Assembly (NCBI GenBank): GCA_026770585.1
Contig: MU646517.1
Coordinates: 286,827 to 297,217, forward strand
Length of the DNA: 10,391 nt
Direction: 5' to 3'
Source of the DNA: Baffinella frigidus
Lineage: Eukaryota > Cryptophyceae > Cryptomonadales > Baffinellaceae
Under the pieces are notes generated by a model. That model was not told the origin of the DNA and made no database searches. It worked only from the letters and a program-made list of their open reading frames with translations. The position numbers and the translations under genes are program-made. Position 1 is the stretch's first letter, and each line of letters begins with the position of its first letter. This document shows, in pieces, positions 1 to 6,701 of the stretch.

Positions 1-255
<255 letters not shown>

Positions 256-365
256 CGCTCTCTCTCTCTCTCGCTCGCTCGCTCTCGCGCTCGCTCTCGC
301 TCTCGCACTCACTCACTCACTCCAGCACTCACTCACTCACTCACGCACTCATTCACTCACTTTCG
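256..365. repeat. CT/CG then ACTC microsatellite
   Basis: A CT run with CTCG interspersions (256-306) passes into ACTC tetranucleotides (about 307-362), with small interruptions such as CCAG and ACGC. It abuts the TA block on the left and telomere-like repeats on the right. Confidence 0.95.
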
Positions 366-369
366 CGTT

Positions 370-482
370 TAGCCTGAACCCTAAACCCTAAACCATGAAC
401 CCTGATCCCTAAACCCTAAACCCTAAACCCTGAACCCTGAACCCTGAACCCTGAACCCTGAACCCTGAACCCTGAACCCTAT
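370..482. repeat. Telomere-like 7-mer array, CCCTAAA and CCCTGAA
   Basis: A few CCCTAAA units are followed by seven perfect tandem CCCTGAA units starting at 428, so a one-base variant has been locally amplified. The C-rich strand is on +, the orientation expected next to a left chromosome end. This could be decayed subtelomeric or interstitial telomeric DNA. Confidence 0.93.
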
Positions 483-840
483 ACCCTTACCCCGAAACTC
501 GACACCCGAAACCCACAACCTTCCATAACCCGCATCTTGATTTGTTTGCTCCGCAAACGGTGGGTACGCATAACCTAGCCGACGAGTCCTCAACCCTCAA
601 CCCCACACCCCACACCCTAAATGGCGGCATCCACCCTACACCCTGAACCCTACACCCTACATGTGGCGGCACTGACCCCCACACCACCCTACATGTGGCG
701 ACACTGAACCCCACACCTTAAATGGCGGCAACCCCTGAACCCCACACCCGACATGGCGATCAGGGGAAGGGGGGCGGTTTCACGGAGGTGGGGATGGAAG
801 CGCTTTTCCTCGCTACAGCATCTGCGGTGCCTAAACCATA
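483..840. repeat. Degenerate telomere-like DNA with a ~30-bp tandem repeat
   Basis: The stretch has no supportable gene. Loose CCCNNAA-type heptamers continue, and from 614 to about 760 a longer unit recurs, beginning ACCCTACATGTGGCG or close variants at 614, 654, 686, 715 and 746 (spacings 40, 32, 29, 31). Each unit ends in CTGAACCCCAC or similar. Bases 760-840 are unique GC-rich sequence. Minus-strand open frames here only read the repeat. Confidence 0.75.
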
Positions 841-841
841 C

Positions 842-983
842 ACCCTAAACCCCAAACCCTAAACCCTAAACCCTAAACCCTAAACCCTAAACCCTAAACC
901 CTAAACCCTAAACCCTAAACCCTAAACCCTAAACCGAACCCTAAACACTAAACACTAAACCCTAAACACTAAACACTAAACCA
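842..983. repeat. Interstitial telomere-repeat array, (CCCTAAA)n
   Basis: Eleven perfect tandem CCCTAAA units run from 857 to 933, the longest clean telomere-type tract in the window. It decays into CCGAA, CACTAAA and CCCTAAA variants to 983. The C-rich strand is again on +. Unique sequence resumes at CCAGGTGG. Confidence 0.96.
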
Positions 984-1077
984 GGTGGATACGCTGAAAT
1001 GGCTCCAATGCATCCAGAAAGTGGTCGAGTCTGATCAGAGGGATTGGCGCTCCAAGGCCCAACAGGTTTCGAGCCCC

Positions 1078-1160
1078 ATACCCCCGTTTTGCACCGGATA
1101 CCCTCCCGATACCCCCGTTTTGCACGGGATACTCTCTCGATACCCCCGTTGTGCACGACC
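1078..1160. repeat. 31-bp tandem repeat, three copies
   Basis: ATACCCCCGTT recurs at 1078, 1109 and 1140, exactly 31 bases apart. Each is followed by TTGCAC or GTGCAC, and the first two continue into GGATAC. There are few substitutions between copies. It is not a CRISPR array because there are no unique spacers between repeats. The overlapping open frames on both strands look like consequences of the repeat. Confidence 0.85.
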
Positions 1161-1400
1161 AAAAAGACTGAGGCAGAGCTAGGAGGAAGGGCTCCCCTCC
1201 TCCCCTCCGGGATACCGCCAATCCACACGGTGGACTACGGACCTTTCATCAAAAGTCAACTTGCCCAGGGGGTAGTTAACTTTAAGGATTTCATAATGGA
1301 AATTTGGTCACGTTACCGCTAAATCTAGCGTATCCGAAACCCTCGTAGCCCACCGTGTGGGTTGCTAGGGAACGTGCCGTGTGTCGAGGGGCGGCGTGCC

Positions 1401-1597
1401 GTTTATACCCTATGGCCCAACCGGACTGCTTTCACGTTCATGTCTGAGAGTCGAGGCTCGTGGCCTGAAGTTGACTGTGTGGTGGCTCATATCCTCAAGT
1501 GCGGTGCTGAGGCGGGTCCGTCTCCTCAGCCTGCGCGTGTGGGCCGTGCCGCAGCCCCCCAAACCAACCGGACTTATACCCTGTGGCCAACCGGACT
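1401..1597. repeat. Paired direct repeat, TTATACCCTRTGGCC
   Basis: A ~26-bp sequence with TTATACCCTATGGCCC then AACCGGACTG occurs at 1401-1428. A near copy lies at 1573-1598. The second copy is also preceded by an extra AACCGGACT at 1566, 23 bases before its own. The rest of 1160-1580 contains no gene I can support. The intervening segment is GC-rich and open in several frames. Confidence 0.7.
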
Positions 1598-1726
1598 GAC
1601 GAACGGAAATGGTACAGAAGCTGGCGGCTTTGGAGATTCCGCTCTGTAACACTCAAGATTCCGTGGGTTTATGGGTATCCAAACAACGTCATCGTGTTGT
1701 GCAAAATAACGCTGTATCCGCGACAG

Positions 1727-1885
1727 ATGCTGGCGGCGTCGGAGATCAAGCGGTTGCGCGAACGCGCTGAGATGGAGGCGAAGCGGGCGGAAGAGGGTTT
1801 GCGACCGCGCGAGTACGTGGAGGCGCGATCGAAGCAGCATACCCCGGATTCCTCCTCGAGCGATGAGTCCGCGCCTCCGTCCAAG
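1727..1885 (+). pseudogene. Coding-like fragment: charged helix plus Ser/acidic tail
   Basis: This is a 53-codon stretch with a strong coding signature: almost every codon ends in G or C. It starts at an ATG directly after a CAG that could be a 3' splice acceptor (1724-1726). The peptide starts with a Lys/Arg/Glu-rich predicted helix (LRERAEMEAKRAEEG) and ends in a Ser-rich acidic tract (DSSSSDES), a pattern typical of casein-kinase-2-type sites. The frame stays open upstream to 1583 and downstream to 1960, but from about 1890 it only reads CCCGAAA repeat. AAG|GT at 1885/1886 might be a splice donor, although GTCTCC is a weak one. I do not recognise a family. It may be an orphan exon, or a gene fragment whose 3' part was replaced by telomere-like repeats. 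Confidence 0.4.
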
Positions 1886-1889
1886 GTCT

Positions 1890-2165
1890 CCTCCCGAAAC
1901 CCGAAACCCGAAACCCGAAACCCGAATCCTTCTAAGGTCTTCCTGAAACTCGAAACCTGAAACCCGAAACCTGAAACCCGAGACCTCAAACCCGAAACCC
2001 GAGACCTCAAACCCGAAACCTGAGACCAGACACCAAACACCAGACACCAGACATCAGACACCAGACACCAGAAACCCGATTCCCGAGACCAGAAAACCGA
2101 AACTTGAACCCAGAAATCCTTGTCTCTGAGCTCTGAACCCCACACCCGAAACCGGAAATCTGAAA
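1890..2165. repeat. Degenerate 7-mer satellite, CCCGAAA and CCAGACA variants
   Basis: Heptamer-periodic sequence: CCCGAAA units from ~1896, CCTGAAA/CCCGAGA mixtures to ~2025, then an almost clean CCAGACA run (~2027-2070) and decayed units to ~2165. It keeps the 7-base period and strand orientation of the telomere-like arrays to the left. Long minus-strand open frames here (Val-Ser-Gly-Phe repeats) are repeat artefacts. Confidence 0.9.
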
Positions 2166-2247
2166 TCCGAAACCGCCGGCTGCCCTACAGTAGGGCTAGT
2201 CCTCGGAGCATCGGATCTTCACAGGGGAAATGCGTGTCCGTATTCTC

Positions 2248-2384
2248 ATCTCCACAAAAGTATTAATGAATTGCTTTTGGTGCAGCGAAATTTACTACAC
2301 AAATGTTTTACTATTACTTTCATCAGCAAATCGTGTAGTAATCGTCGTTGCCCAAACGAAATTCATTAATACTTCTATGGAGAT
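2248..2384. mobile_element. AT-rich foldback element (MITE-like)
   Basis: Two arms of about 60 bases are inverted copies. The left begins ATCTCCACAAAAGTATTAAT (2248) and the right ends ATTAATACTTCTATGGAGAT (2384). Pairing continues inward through TTACTACAC / GTGTAGTAA. The element is much richer in A+T than its flanks. No clear target-site duplication was found and it encodes nothing. A non-autonomous DNA transposon is the likeliest reading. Confidence 0.75.
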
Positions 2385-2687
2385 TAATTCGCGAGTATCC
2401 CCCCTGATCGACTTAGTAGAACCATCAACTTAGCAGAACTGTCAACTTTGTGCAGTCATGCGGCCCTGAGTCCTGAGCCCCGAGCAGGGAGGAGATATCT
2501 TGCAGTTTTCGCCAAAATTCGAAAGGTCGCAGTTTGTGCCAGCGTCGCAGTTTCCCTCTGGTGAGGGGACAGGGCTCCTGAGATCACCGCTCGCTCGGTC
2601 GCCAGCCAAGGTGTTGAACGTAGGCTGGGATGACGGAAAGGAGTAATACATGAACCTGGTGAGCGTGGATAAATGTTGGGGCCTGGT
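2385..2687. other. No gene or repeat recognised
   Basis: The stretch between the 2248-2384 foldback and the inverted-repeat cluster is of mixed composition. Short open frames on both strands lack coding character. Nothing is supportable here. Confidence 0.6.
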
Positions 2688-2810
2688 GTGGAACGGGTAC
2701 CTCGCTCATAAGAAACTGCTCCCCCAATAGGACCATCCTAGGGCCCTAGGCATAGGCCTACTGTAGGGTCCTAGAGAGGTGCGGTTTCTTACGAGCGAGG
2801 TGCCCCTGTA
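2688..2810. mobile_element. Foldback element copy 1 of the CTCGCTCATAAGAAAC family
   Basis: The terminal inverted repeat (~36 bp) contains TACCTCGCTCATAAGAAAC on the left. Its complement GTTTCTTA(C/T)GAGCGAGGT is on the right, ending CCCCTG|TA. The left end is slightly degraded (ACGGGTACC in place of ACAGGGGTACC). The centre is a CCTAGG/GGCC-rich second inverted repeat. Its centre is reversed relative to copy 2. It is non-coding. Confidence 0.85.
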
Positions 2811-2818
2811 AAGCTACT

Positions 2819-2830
2819 GCCACGCGTGGC
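2819..2830. repeat. 12-bp perfect palindrome
   Basis: GCCACGCGTGGC is fully self-complementary and lies in the 65-bp spacer between foldback copies 1 and 2. Its function is unknown. Confidence 0.7.
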
Positions 2831-2875
2831 ATGCATAGACTTCGCTTCGGTGCTTCTGATCAGCTTCTACAGGGG

Positions 2876-2998
2876 TACAGGGGTACCTCGCTCAGAAGAA
2901 CCCCCACCCCCCTAGGAGCTTACAGTAGGCCTATGCCTAGGGCCCTACGGTGGTCCTAGGAGGGGGGGTCAGTGTCTTATGAGCGAGGTACCCCTGTA
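2876..2998. mobile_element. Foldback element copy 2
   Basis: The most complete ends in the cluster: TA|CAGGGGTACCTCGCTC on the left and GAGCGAGGTACCCCTG|TA on the right, 123 bp in all. An extra TACAGGGG directly precedes it (2868), as if an end were duplicated. The TA at both borders fits a TA target duplication, as in Tc1/mariner/pogo transposons. The centre contains AGTAGGCCTATGCCTAGG. Confidence 0.88.
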
Positions 2999-3015
2999 CA
3001 TGGCGCGCAGTGCTT

Positions 3016-3138
3016 TCACGGGGTTACCTCGCCATAAGGATTCGCACTCCACTAGAACTCTACAGTAGGCCTATCCATGGCCCCACTGTGATCCTGGGGG
3101 GGGGGGGCGCCTCCGTATGTATCAGCGAGGTGCATATC
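3016..3138. mobile_element. Foldback element copy 3 (diverged)
   Basis: The left end is CACGGGGTTACCTCGCCATAAG. The centre TACAGTAGGCCTATCC has the orientation of copy 2, followed by a run of twelve G (3096-3107). The right arm (CAGCGAGGTGCA) is degraded and merges into the next element. It is older than copies 2, 4 and 5, judging by substitutions. Confidence 0.7.
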
Positions 3139-3219
3139 CCTTAAGTGGCGAGTATGCTCATACGCCCTACGGCAGGGCCCTAGGACCTGCCTAGGGCGAG
3201 TTTGGGCGAATATTCGCCC
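3135..3219. repeat. Second foldback family, copy A (inverted partner at 3807-3891)
   Basis: Eighty-five bases starting TATCCCTTAAGTGGC are the reverse complement of 3807-3891 with about 85% identity by eye. Its core (GCCCTACGGCAGGGCCCTAGG) resembles the centre of the copy 1-5 family, so the two families may be related. It is wedged between foldback copies 3 and 4 with no spacer. Confidence 0.82.
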
Positions 3220-3352
3220 TACAGGGGAACCTCGCTCATAAGAAACTGCCCCCCCCCCTAGGGCCCCCCTAGGGCCCCCCTAGGGCCCTGGGTATATCCC
3301 TACTGTTGGGTTCTAGGGGGTGGCGGTTTCTTATGAGCGAGGTACCCCTGTA
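3220..3352. mobile_element. Foldback element copy 4
   Basis: The left end is TACAGGGGAACCTCGCTC and the right end is GAGCGAGGTACCCCTGTA, 133 bp. Internally the block CTAGGGCCCCC is repeated three times (about 3259-3290), a local expansion absent from other copies. Its centre has the orientation of copy 1. Confidence 0.87.
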
Positions 3353-3399
3353 TGGGCACTTGATGGATACATGTACCCCTGTACCGGCGTACGAGGTCG

Positions 3400-3538
3400 A
3401 ACCTTGGCGGCTCATAAGAAACCGCCCCCCCCTCATAAGAAACCGCTTCCCCCTAGGACCCTACCGTAGGACCATGCCTAGGGCCCTATGGTGGTCCTAC
3501 GGGGGGGGGCGGTTTCTTATGAGCGAGGTACCCCTGTA
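3400..3538. mobile_element. Foldback element copy 5 with duplicated left arm
   Basis: The right end is intact (GCGGTTTCTTATGAGCGAGG then TACCCCTGTA, ending 3538). The left arm lacks the outer terminus but has CTCATAAGAAACCGC twice (3411 and 3432). A stray right-end fragment GTACCCCTGTA lies at 3372-3382. The plus open frame 3306-3539 spans copies 4 and 5 and encodes RFLMSEVPL twice. This peptide is simply the translated terminal repeat. Confidence 0.82.
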
Positions 3539-3780
3539 GACAACGCCACCCATCCTCCTACGCGAGATCAGGTCCAGGGTTTGGAGATTTGGTACTGTTT
3601 GCTATCTTAGCTTGAGATAATATTAAGATAAGGAAGGATATGCTATGGTAGGCATTAAACCAAGGCTTAAGATAGCATAAATGGCTCCACCAACACGACC
3701 TGAGGTCGCGTTGAGGTTTGCTCAAGCCTGGACGCATTCCTGCGTAGTCCCTTCCTAGGACCACCAAAGGGCCCTCGGCC
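3539..3780. other. Intergenic, one imperfect hairpin
   Basis: No gene was found. GCTATCTTAGCTTG (about 3600) and CAAGGCTTAAGATAGC (about 3660) form an imperfect inverted repeat around an AT-rich centre. CGACCTGAGGTCG (about 3697) is a near-perfect short palindrome. Confidence 0.5.
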
Positions 3781-3806
3781 CCTCCCTTATGCCGTAAGTG
3801 ACCAAC

Positions 3807-3891
3807 GGGTGAATAATCGCCCGTGGAAGCCCTAGGTAGGTCCTAGGGCCCTACGGTAGGGCGTATGAGCCTACTGGCCACTTAAGGGATA
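3807..3891. repeat. Second foldback family, copy B (inverted partner of 3135-3219)
   Basis: It ends GGCCACTTAAGGGATA and is the inverted counterpart of copy A. The left flank CCCTTATGCCGTAAGTGACC (about 3784-3803) loosely mirrors its right end, suggesting the full element spans about 3783-3891 and is itself terminal-inverted. It is non-coding. Confidence 0.8.
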
Positions 3892-4073
3892 GGGTGCTGG
3901 GGAGAGGCGTAGTCAGTGGGGTCGAGGTATCCCTGTGTGCGAGGCTGCTGCGTTTGCAACTACGCGTTACATGTTCATGAACAAACACCAGGATCCTCGC
4001 ACCCTGCTTCCCACCCCCGCCAGCGCCGCCAGCCAGCTGCAGCCCGACCTCTGCCAAAAGTGCCTGCCAGACC
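3892..4073. other. No feature recognised
   Basis: GC-rich sequence open in several frames on both strands, without codon bias that favours one of them. I annotate no gene here. Confidence 0.5.
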
Positions 4074-4221
4074 TGCACCAACCCTCACGGCTGGGGCAAA
4101 TCGACGATTTTCGGTGTCCCGATTTCCTGGGGAATTGCAGCCGTTGAAGTCGGATTCCGACTTCACTCCCGAAGGAATCGGAAATCAAAAATCGTCGATT
4201 TGCTCCAACCCTGACGGCTGG
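4074..4221. mobile_element. Foldback unit flanked by 21-bp direct repeats
   Basis: An inverted repeat of 20 bp with one mismatch (TGGGGCAAATCGACGATTTT at 4092 and its complement at 4188-4207) encloses further weaker pairing and a central near-palindrome, GAAGTCGGATTCCGACTTC (4146-4164). The whole is bracketed by 21-bp direct repeats with two mismatches (TGCACCAACCCTCACGGCTGG at 4074-4094 and its match at 4201-4221). The direct repeats overlap the inverted arms. Long target duplication or replication slippage could produce this. It carries no gene. Confidence 0.78.
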
Positions 4222-4634
4222 TGGTGCGGGATACGCCCCCAGGCATCGCCCCCGGCCCAGTCCAGAGTGCGGATCACACCTGCAGGCTCTTTCTCCCAGT
4301 ACACGCTCCGTCCCCGCACCCGTCGCGCCCCCCCCGCCGCATTTCCCCCTTGAGAAATGAAGGACGCTTGGAGAGACCATCGCCTACTACGAACTACCAC
4401 GAACGCAGAACCGACCAGGCTTAGTACCGCGAACGCACAACCAGGCAGTGACGGAGAAGAAGCACAAGCGCCGACCGCAGGGCGCGCCGAAGCGGGGATG
4501 CGGGGTCGGCGATGGCGCCGTGCCAGTCAGGGCGCCGTGCATGACGACGCACATGGCCCGCTCCAATACGTCCGTCCCGACGCGTCCGGACCAAGCGCGC
4601 CCGGTGATAGAATCCAGCCCAATATGATCCAGCC
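4222..4634. other. GC-rich stretch without a supportable gene
   Basis: Several long open frames overlap on both strands, as expected from high GC content. None is clearly preferred. The segment is immediately downstream of the minus-strand gene and may hold its 3' UTR. A loosely repeated motif GCGAACGCA/CGAACGCAGAACC occurs near 4400-4446. Confidence 0.45.
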
Positions 4635-5090
4635 TCACATGACGACGCACGCGTCGCAACAGCCCGCCTGCTCCGCCTCGTAGGCCGTCTGGGTCGTGAG
4701 CGGTTGGCCAGCCTGGACCATCTTCGTCGCCTCCATCCGCTGCGCAAACGAGTAACGCATCGGATTTCTGACAATGTGCCCGAGCATGCCGGGTCCGAAC
4801 TCCGTAGATTTGATCTCGGTCGCAGTTGCTAGGTTCGTGTTGAACTCGTCCTTCAAACCCGTGAGCCCCCCCTCCCGGACCGTGGCAGCGACCTGCTGCA
4901 CGCCAGCCGTGGCGCCTCCGACGACGCCGGCTGAAACATCGCTCAGGCTTGTAGAGGGGTTCGGGTCGGAAACGGGGACGACGGAAACCGCCTCTACAGA
5001 AATCGCCTCGTCGGCCGAAGAAACGATCTGCAGATCTGCTGGGGGCGGCGCGGGCGGCTGTGGTCGCCGCGGTGGTTGCGGGCGAGGCAT
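4635..5090 (-). CDS. Unrecognised 151-residue protein with C-terminal CaaX-like motif
   Basis: The frame has good coding character: most codons end in G or C and amino-acid use is balanced, unlike overlapping frames. I start at the ATG at 5090. The frame is open 13 codons further upstream but offers only GTG there, so an upstream exon is also possible. The N-terminus is Pro/Arg-rich (MPRPQPPRRPQPPAPPP). It is followed by an acidic Ser/Val-rich segment, then a Gly/Ala/Val stretch (VSAGVVGGATAGVQQVAA, about residues 61-78), then a mixed region with GMLGHIVRNPMRYSFAQRME. It ends GCCDACVVM before TGA. CVVM at residues 148-151 fits a CaaX prenylation box (Met at X favours farnesyl), and the Cys pair at 144-145 could be palmitoylated. 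A peripheral membrane location is thus inferred. I do not recognise the family. It could be only the last exon of a longer protein. Confidence 0.55.
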   Translation of the reverse strand: MPRPQPPRRPQPPAPPPADLQIVSSADEAISVEAVSVVPVSDPNPSTSLSDVSAGVVGGATAGVQQVAATVREGGLTGLKDEFNTNLATATEIKSTEFGPGMLGHIVRNPMRYSFAQRMEATKMVQAGQPLTTQTAYEAEQAGCCDACVVM

Positions 5091-5536
5091 TGATGACAAC
5101 CACCGCCGCAACCTTGCTTTGTAAACCACCCTGGAGGGAACGTTAGGGTATTTTGAGCATTCTTAAGTCAACACCCCTTGAGATGCTACCTTCCGGCGGT
5201 GGCACCGTGATGAATGGATCTGGTACAAAAAGGTCAAATAAGTGATTTAGTGGTACAAATCCTGTCAACTTTTGCGATAGAGGGTTATTCGGGATTGGCC
5301 GCAACTCCCCTCCAGGGTGGAAATACACTTTTAAAAGCGTCAATCAGTCTTTCTGCTATCTTCTAGAAAGTTCTAGACTCTAACTCTGCTCCACTTGAAT
5401 CGGGCTCGACAAAATGTCGAGCCCAAATCGCAACGGTTCGCCAAAAGTTGATAAATTTCCCTGAAAAAATAGACTTTTGACGATTTGGGTCGAATAAAAG
5501 GACACAATTGATTTAGTCAACCCGAGTGAAACAGAG
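5091..5536. other. AT-richer intergenic region upstream of the minus-strand gene
   Basis: Composition shifts to A+T. A minus-strand open frame (5343-5143) has no ATG at its start and AT-ending codons, so I do not call it. The main structure is a hairpin pair at 5402-5488. If the 5090-4635 gene is complete, its promoter should lie here, but I see no convincing core element. Confidence 0.5.
5402..5424. repeat. Perfect 10-bp hairpin
   Basis: GGGCTCGACA, loop AAA, TGTCGAGCCC. The right arm overlaps a second nested inverted repeat: CCCAAATCG (5422) with CGATTTGGG (~5480-5488), and inside it CAAAAGT with ACTTTTG. Together they form a compact fold of about 87 bases. It may be a small foldback element remnant or a transcript hairpin. 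Confidence 0.75.
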
Positions 5537-5904
5537 CTAGACTTTCAGAAAACCTCGGGGAATCCTCGGGGGGGGCCCTGGGCAACCGAGCGTTTGACTG
5601 GAGAGGGACGTTTGTGTGGTAAAGATGACACGTGAGGAACCCGCGCCCGGGGGGGGGAATCCCTTAGAATCCAATGGCTCCAGTAATAAGTCGGATTCTG
5701 CAGTATCGGTACGTTCTCTCGCAGGACATGATGAAGCGGACCGCCGCGACCTCGCACCGGCCGTGGATAAAAGAATAATAGACTGGACAAGACCAGGCGC
5801 ATTTGTCTCATAAGACCTTCTTAGCTTGCTCCAAACGTGACCAGGTGACTGTTCTATTTCGGGGTCGTGACCTTTCGCATTTTTTCCTTTTGTCAGCACA
5901 TGAC

Positions 5905-5965
5905 ATCTGGTGCATTGTAGGGGTCATCATGGTGGGCCGTTACCCTATCTGGTGCATTGTAGGGG
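5905..5965. repeat. 19-bp direct repeat, period 42
   Basis: ATCTGGTGCATTGTAGGGG occurs twice without mismatch, at 5905 and 5947. Divergent sequence separates the copies. Confidence 0.8.
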
Positions 5966-6061
5966 ATCACGTGCGCCGATTCTCATAGACGGCTCCAGTT
6001 GTGAATGAAATAATGGTCCAAAAACGTGGCCCTACCCAGGACGTGAAGAATTCTAAAAGGA

Positions 6062-6093
6062 TTGTACAGGGAGTCTATAATAGCCCTGTACAA
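6062..6093. repeat. Perfect 10-bp inverted repeat, 12-nt loop
   Basis: TTGTACAGGG (6062-6071) and CCCTGTACAA (6084-6093) enclose AGTCTATAATAG. There is no U-tract after it. Confidence 0.75.
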
Positions 6094-6261
6094 GTCTTAA
6101 AACCCTGGGCCTTTAAAAGCTAAGGGACTTCCCCCTCCGGGTGCGGTAAGGGACGTTTCGGAAAAAGCAACTCCAAAAGTGGTGGCAGAAGAAACCAGAG
6201 AGAACCGAGGAAGAAACTGGGGGAGAAACTCTTGGAAAACATCAGCGTGATGACGCATTCG

Positions 6262-6334
6262 AGAACAATCGAAACGTTCGCGATTGTTCTTATCTTATCC
6301 CAACGGAAAAGAACACAAACAAGTTCTTCCGTTG
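6262..6334. repeat. Two consecutive hairpins
   Basis: AGAACAATCG (6262-6271) pairs with CGATTGTTCT (6281-6290) across a 9-nt loop. Ten bases later CAACGGAAAAGAAC (6301) pairs with GTTCTTCCGTTG (ends 6334), with a two-base bulge. Two stable hairpins side by side could mark a structured transcript or element remnant upstream of the transposase gene. Confidence 0.7.
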
Positions 6335-6549
6335 AACATCTTTAGAAAGGATCCTCAGCGGAGAGCTCCTCTCATGGCGAGGGCGCCGCTTTCGCGTGTC
6401 CACGGTGCTCGAGGCACCTTCGCGAAGGATCGGTGCTTGTCGTTGCGCGCAAGGCGTGCCTCTTTCAGAGTGTTCCCCGCTCCTGGTACTTGCAACTTGA
6501 TCCTTGGATCTTCGGGTGCATCTTAGTGCATCGTTGGGTGGGTGCGCTG

Positions 6550-6645
6550 TTTGGCGCCAAGGTACGGGATGGGACAGGCACGGTTCCTTGCCCAATGTTT
6601 GGCGCGAAGGTACGGGATGGGACGGGCACCGTTTCTTGCCAAAAG
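6550..6645. repeat. 48-bp tandem duplication
   Basis: Two adjacent 48-bp copies start TTTGGCGCCAAGGTACGGGA (6550) and TTTGGCGCGAAGGTACGGGA (6598), with a few substitutions. Because 48 is a multiple of three, the duplication stays open in two plus frames, one of which is in frame with the transposase start at 6702. It lies about 55 bases upstream of that ATG, probably in the 5' leader or promoter. Confidence 0.88.
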
Positions 6646-6701
6646 CTGCACGAGACTCGTTCAGATTTCCCTACCAAGAAATCATTTCTCAGACACGCCC
6701 G

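Larger units (their letters stand above)
5537..6240. other. No defended gene; short direct repeat and hairpin
   Basis: Opposed open frames (minus 5899-5537, plus 5616-5813) have no clear codon preference or recognisable domain. A 19-bp perfect direct repeat ATCTGGTGCATTGTAGGGG lies at 5905-5923 and 5947-5965. A hairpin is at 6062-6093. Confidence 0.5.

Noticed and set aside
1078-1160. CRISPR-like array
   Set aside because: Copies are directly adjacent without unique spacers, only three exist, and the context is eukaryotic.
1574-2145. Two long minus-strand open frames of 157 and 158 codons
   Set aside because: Their N-terminal halves are Val-Ser-Gly-Phe repeats from heptamer satellite. The rest is antisense to the better coding fragment at 1727-1885.
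3967-4380. Minus open frame of 137 codons, overlapping plus frames
   Set aside because: It reads through the 4074-4221 foldback on both arms. High GC leaves all frames open and codon choice favours none.
4540-4650. CATGACGACGCAC repeated at 4540 and 4638, the second at the minus gene's stop
   Set aside because: A 13-base match between two sites in a 10-kb GC-rich window is plausible by chance, and the copies are in different frames.
4387-5103. Minus open frame of 238 codons, the longest in the window
   Set aside because: It overlaps the 5090-4635 frame, is very rich in Arg/Gly/Cys as shifted GC-rich frames are, and has weaker codon bias.
5143-5343. Minus frame reading HPGGELRPIPNNPLSQ... 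that looked protein-like
   Set aside because: No ATG at its start, a stop lies just upstream, and third positions are AT-rich unlike the neighbouring gene. No family was recognised.
5537-5899. Minus open frame of 120 codons
   Set aside because: No domain or codon preference; an opposed plus frame is equally open and it crosses a poly-G tract.
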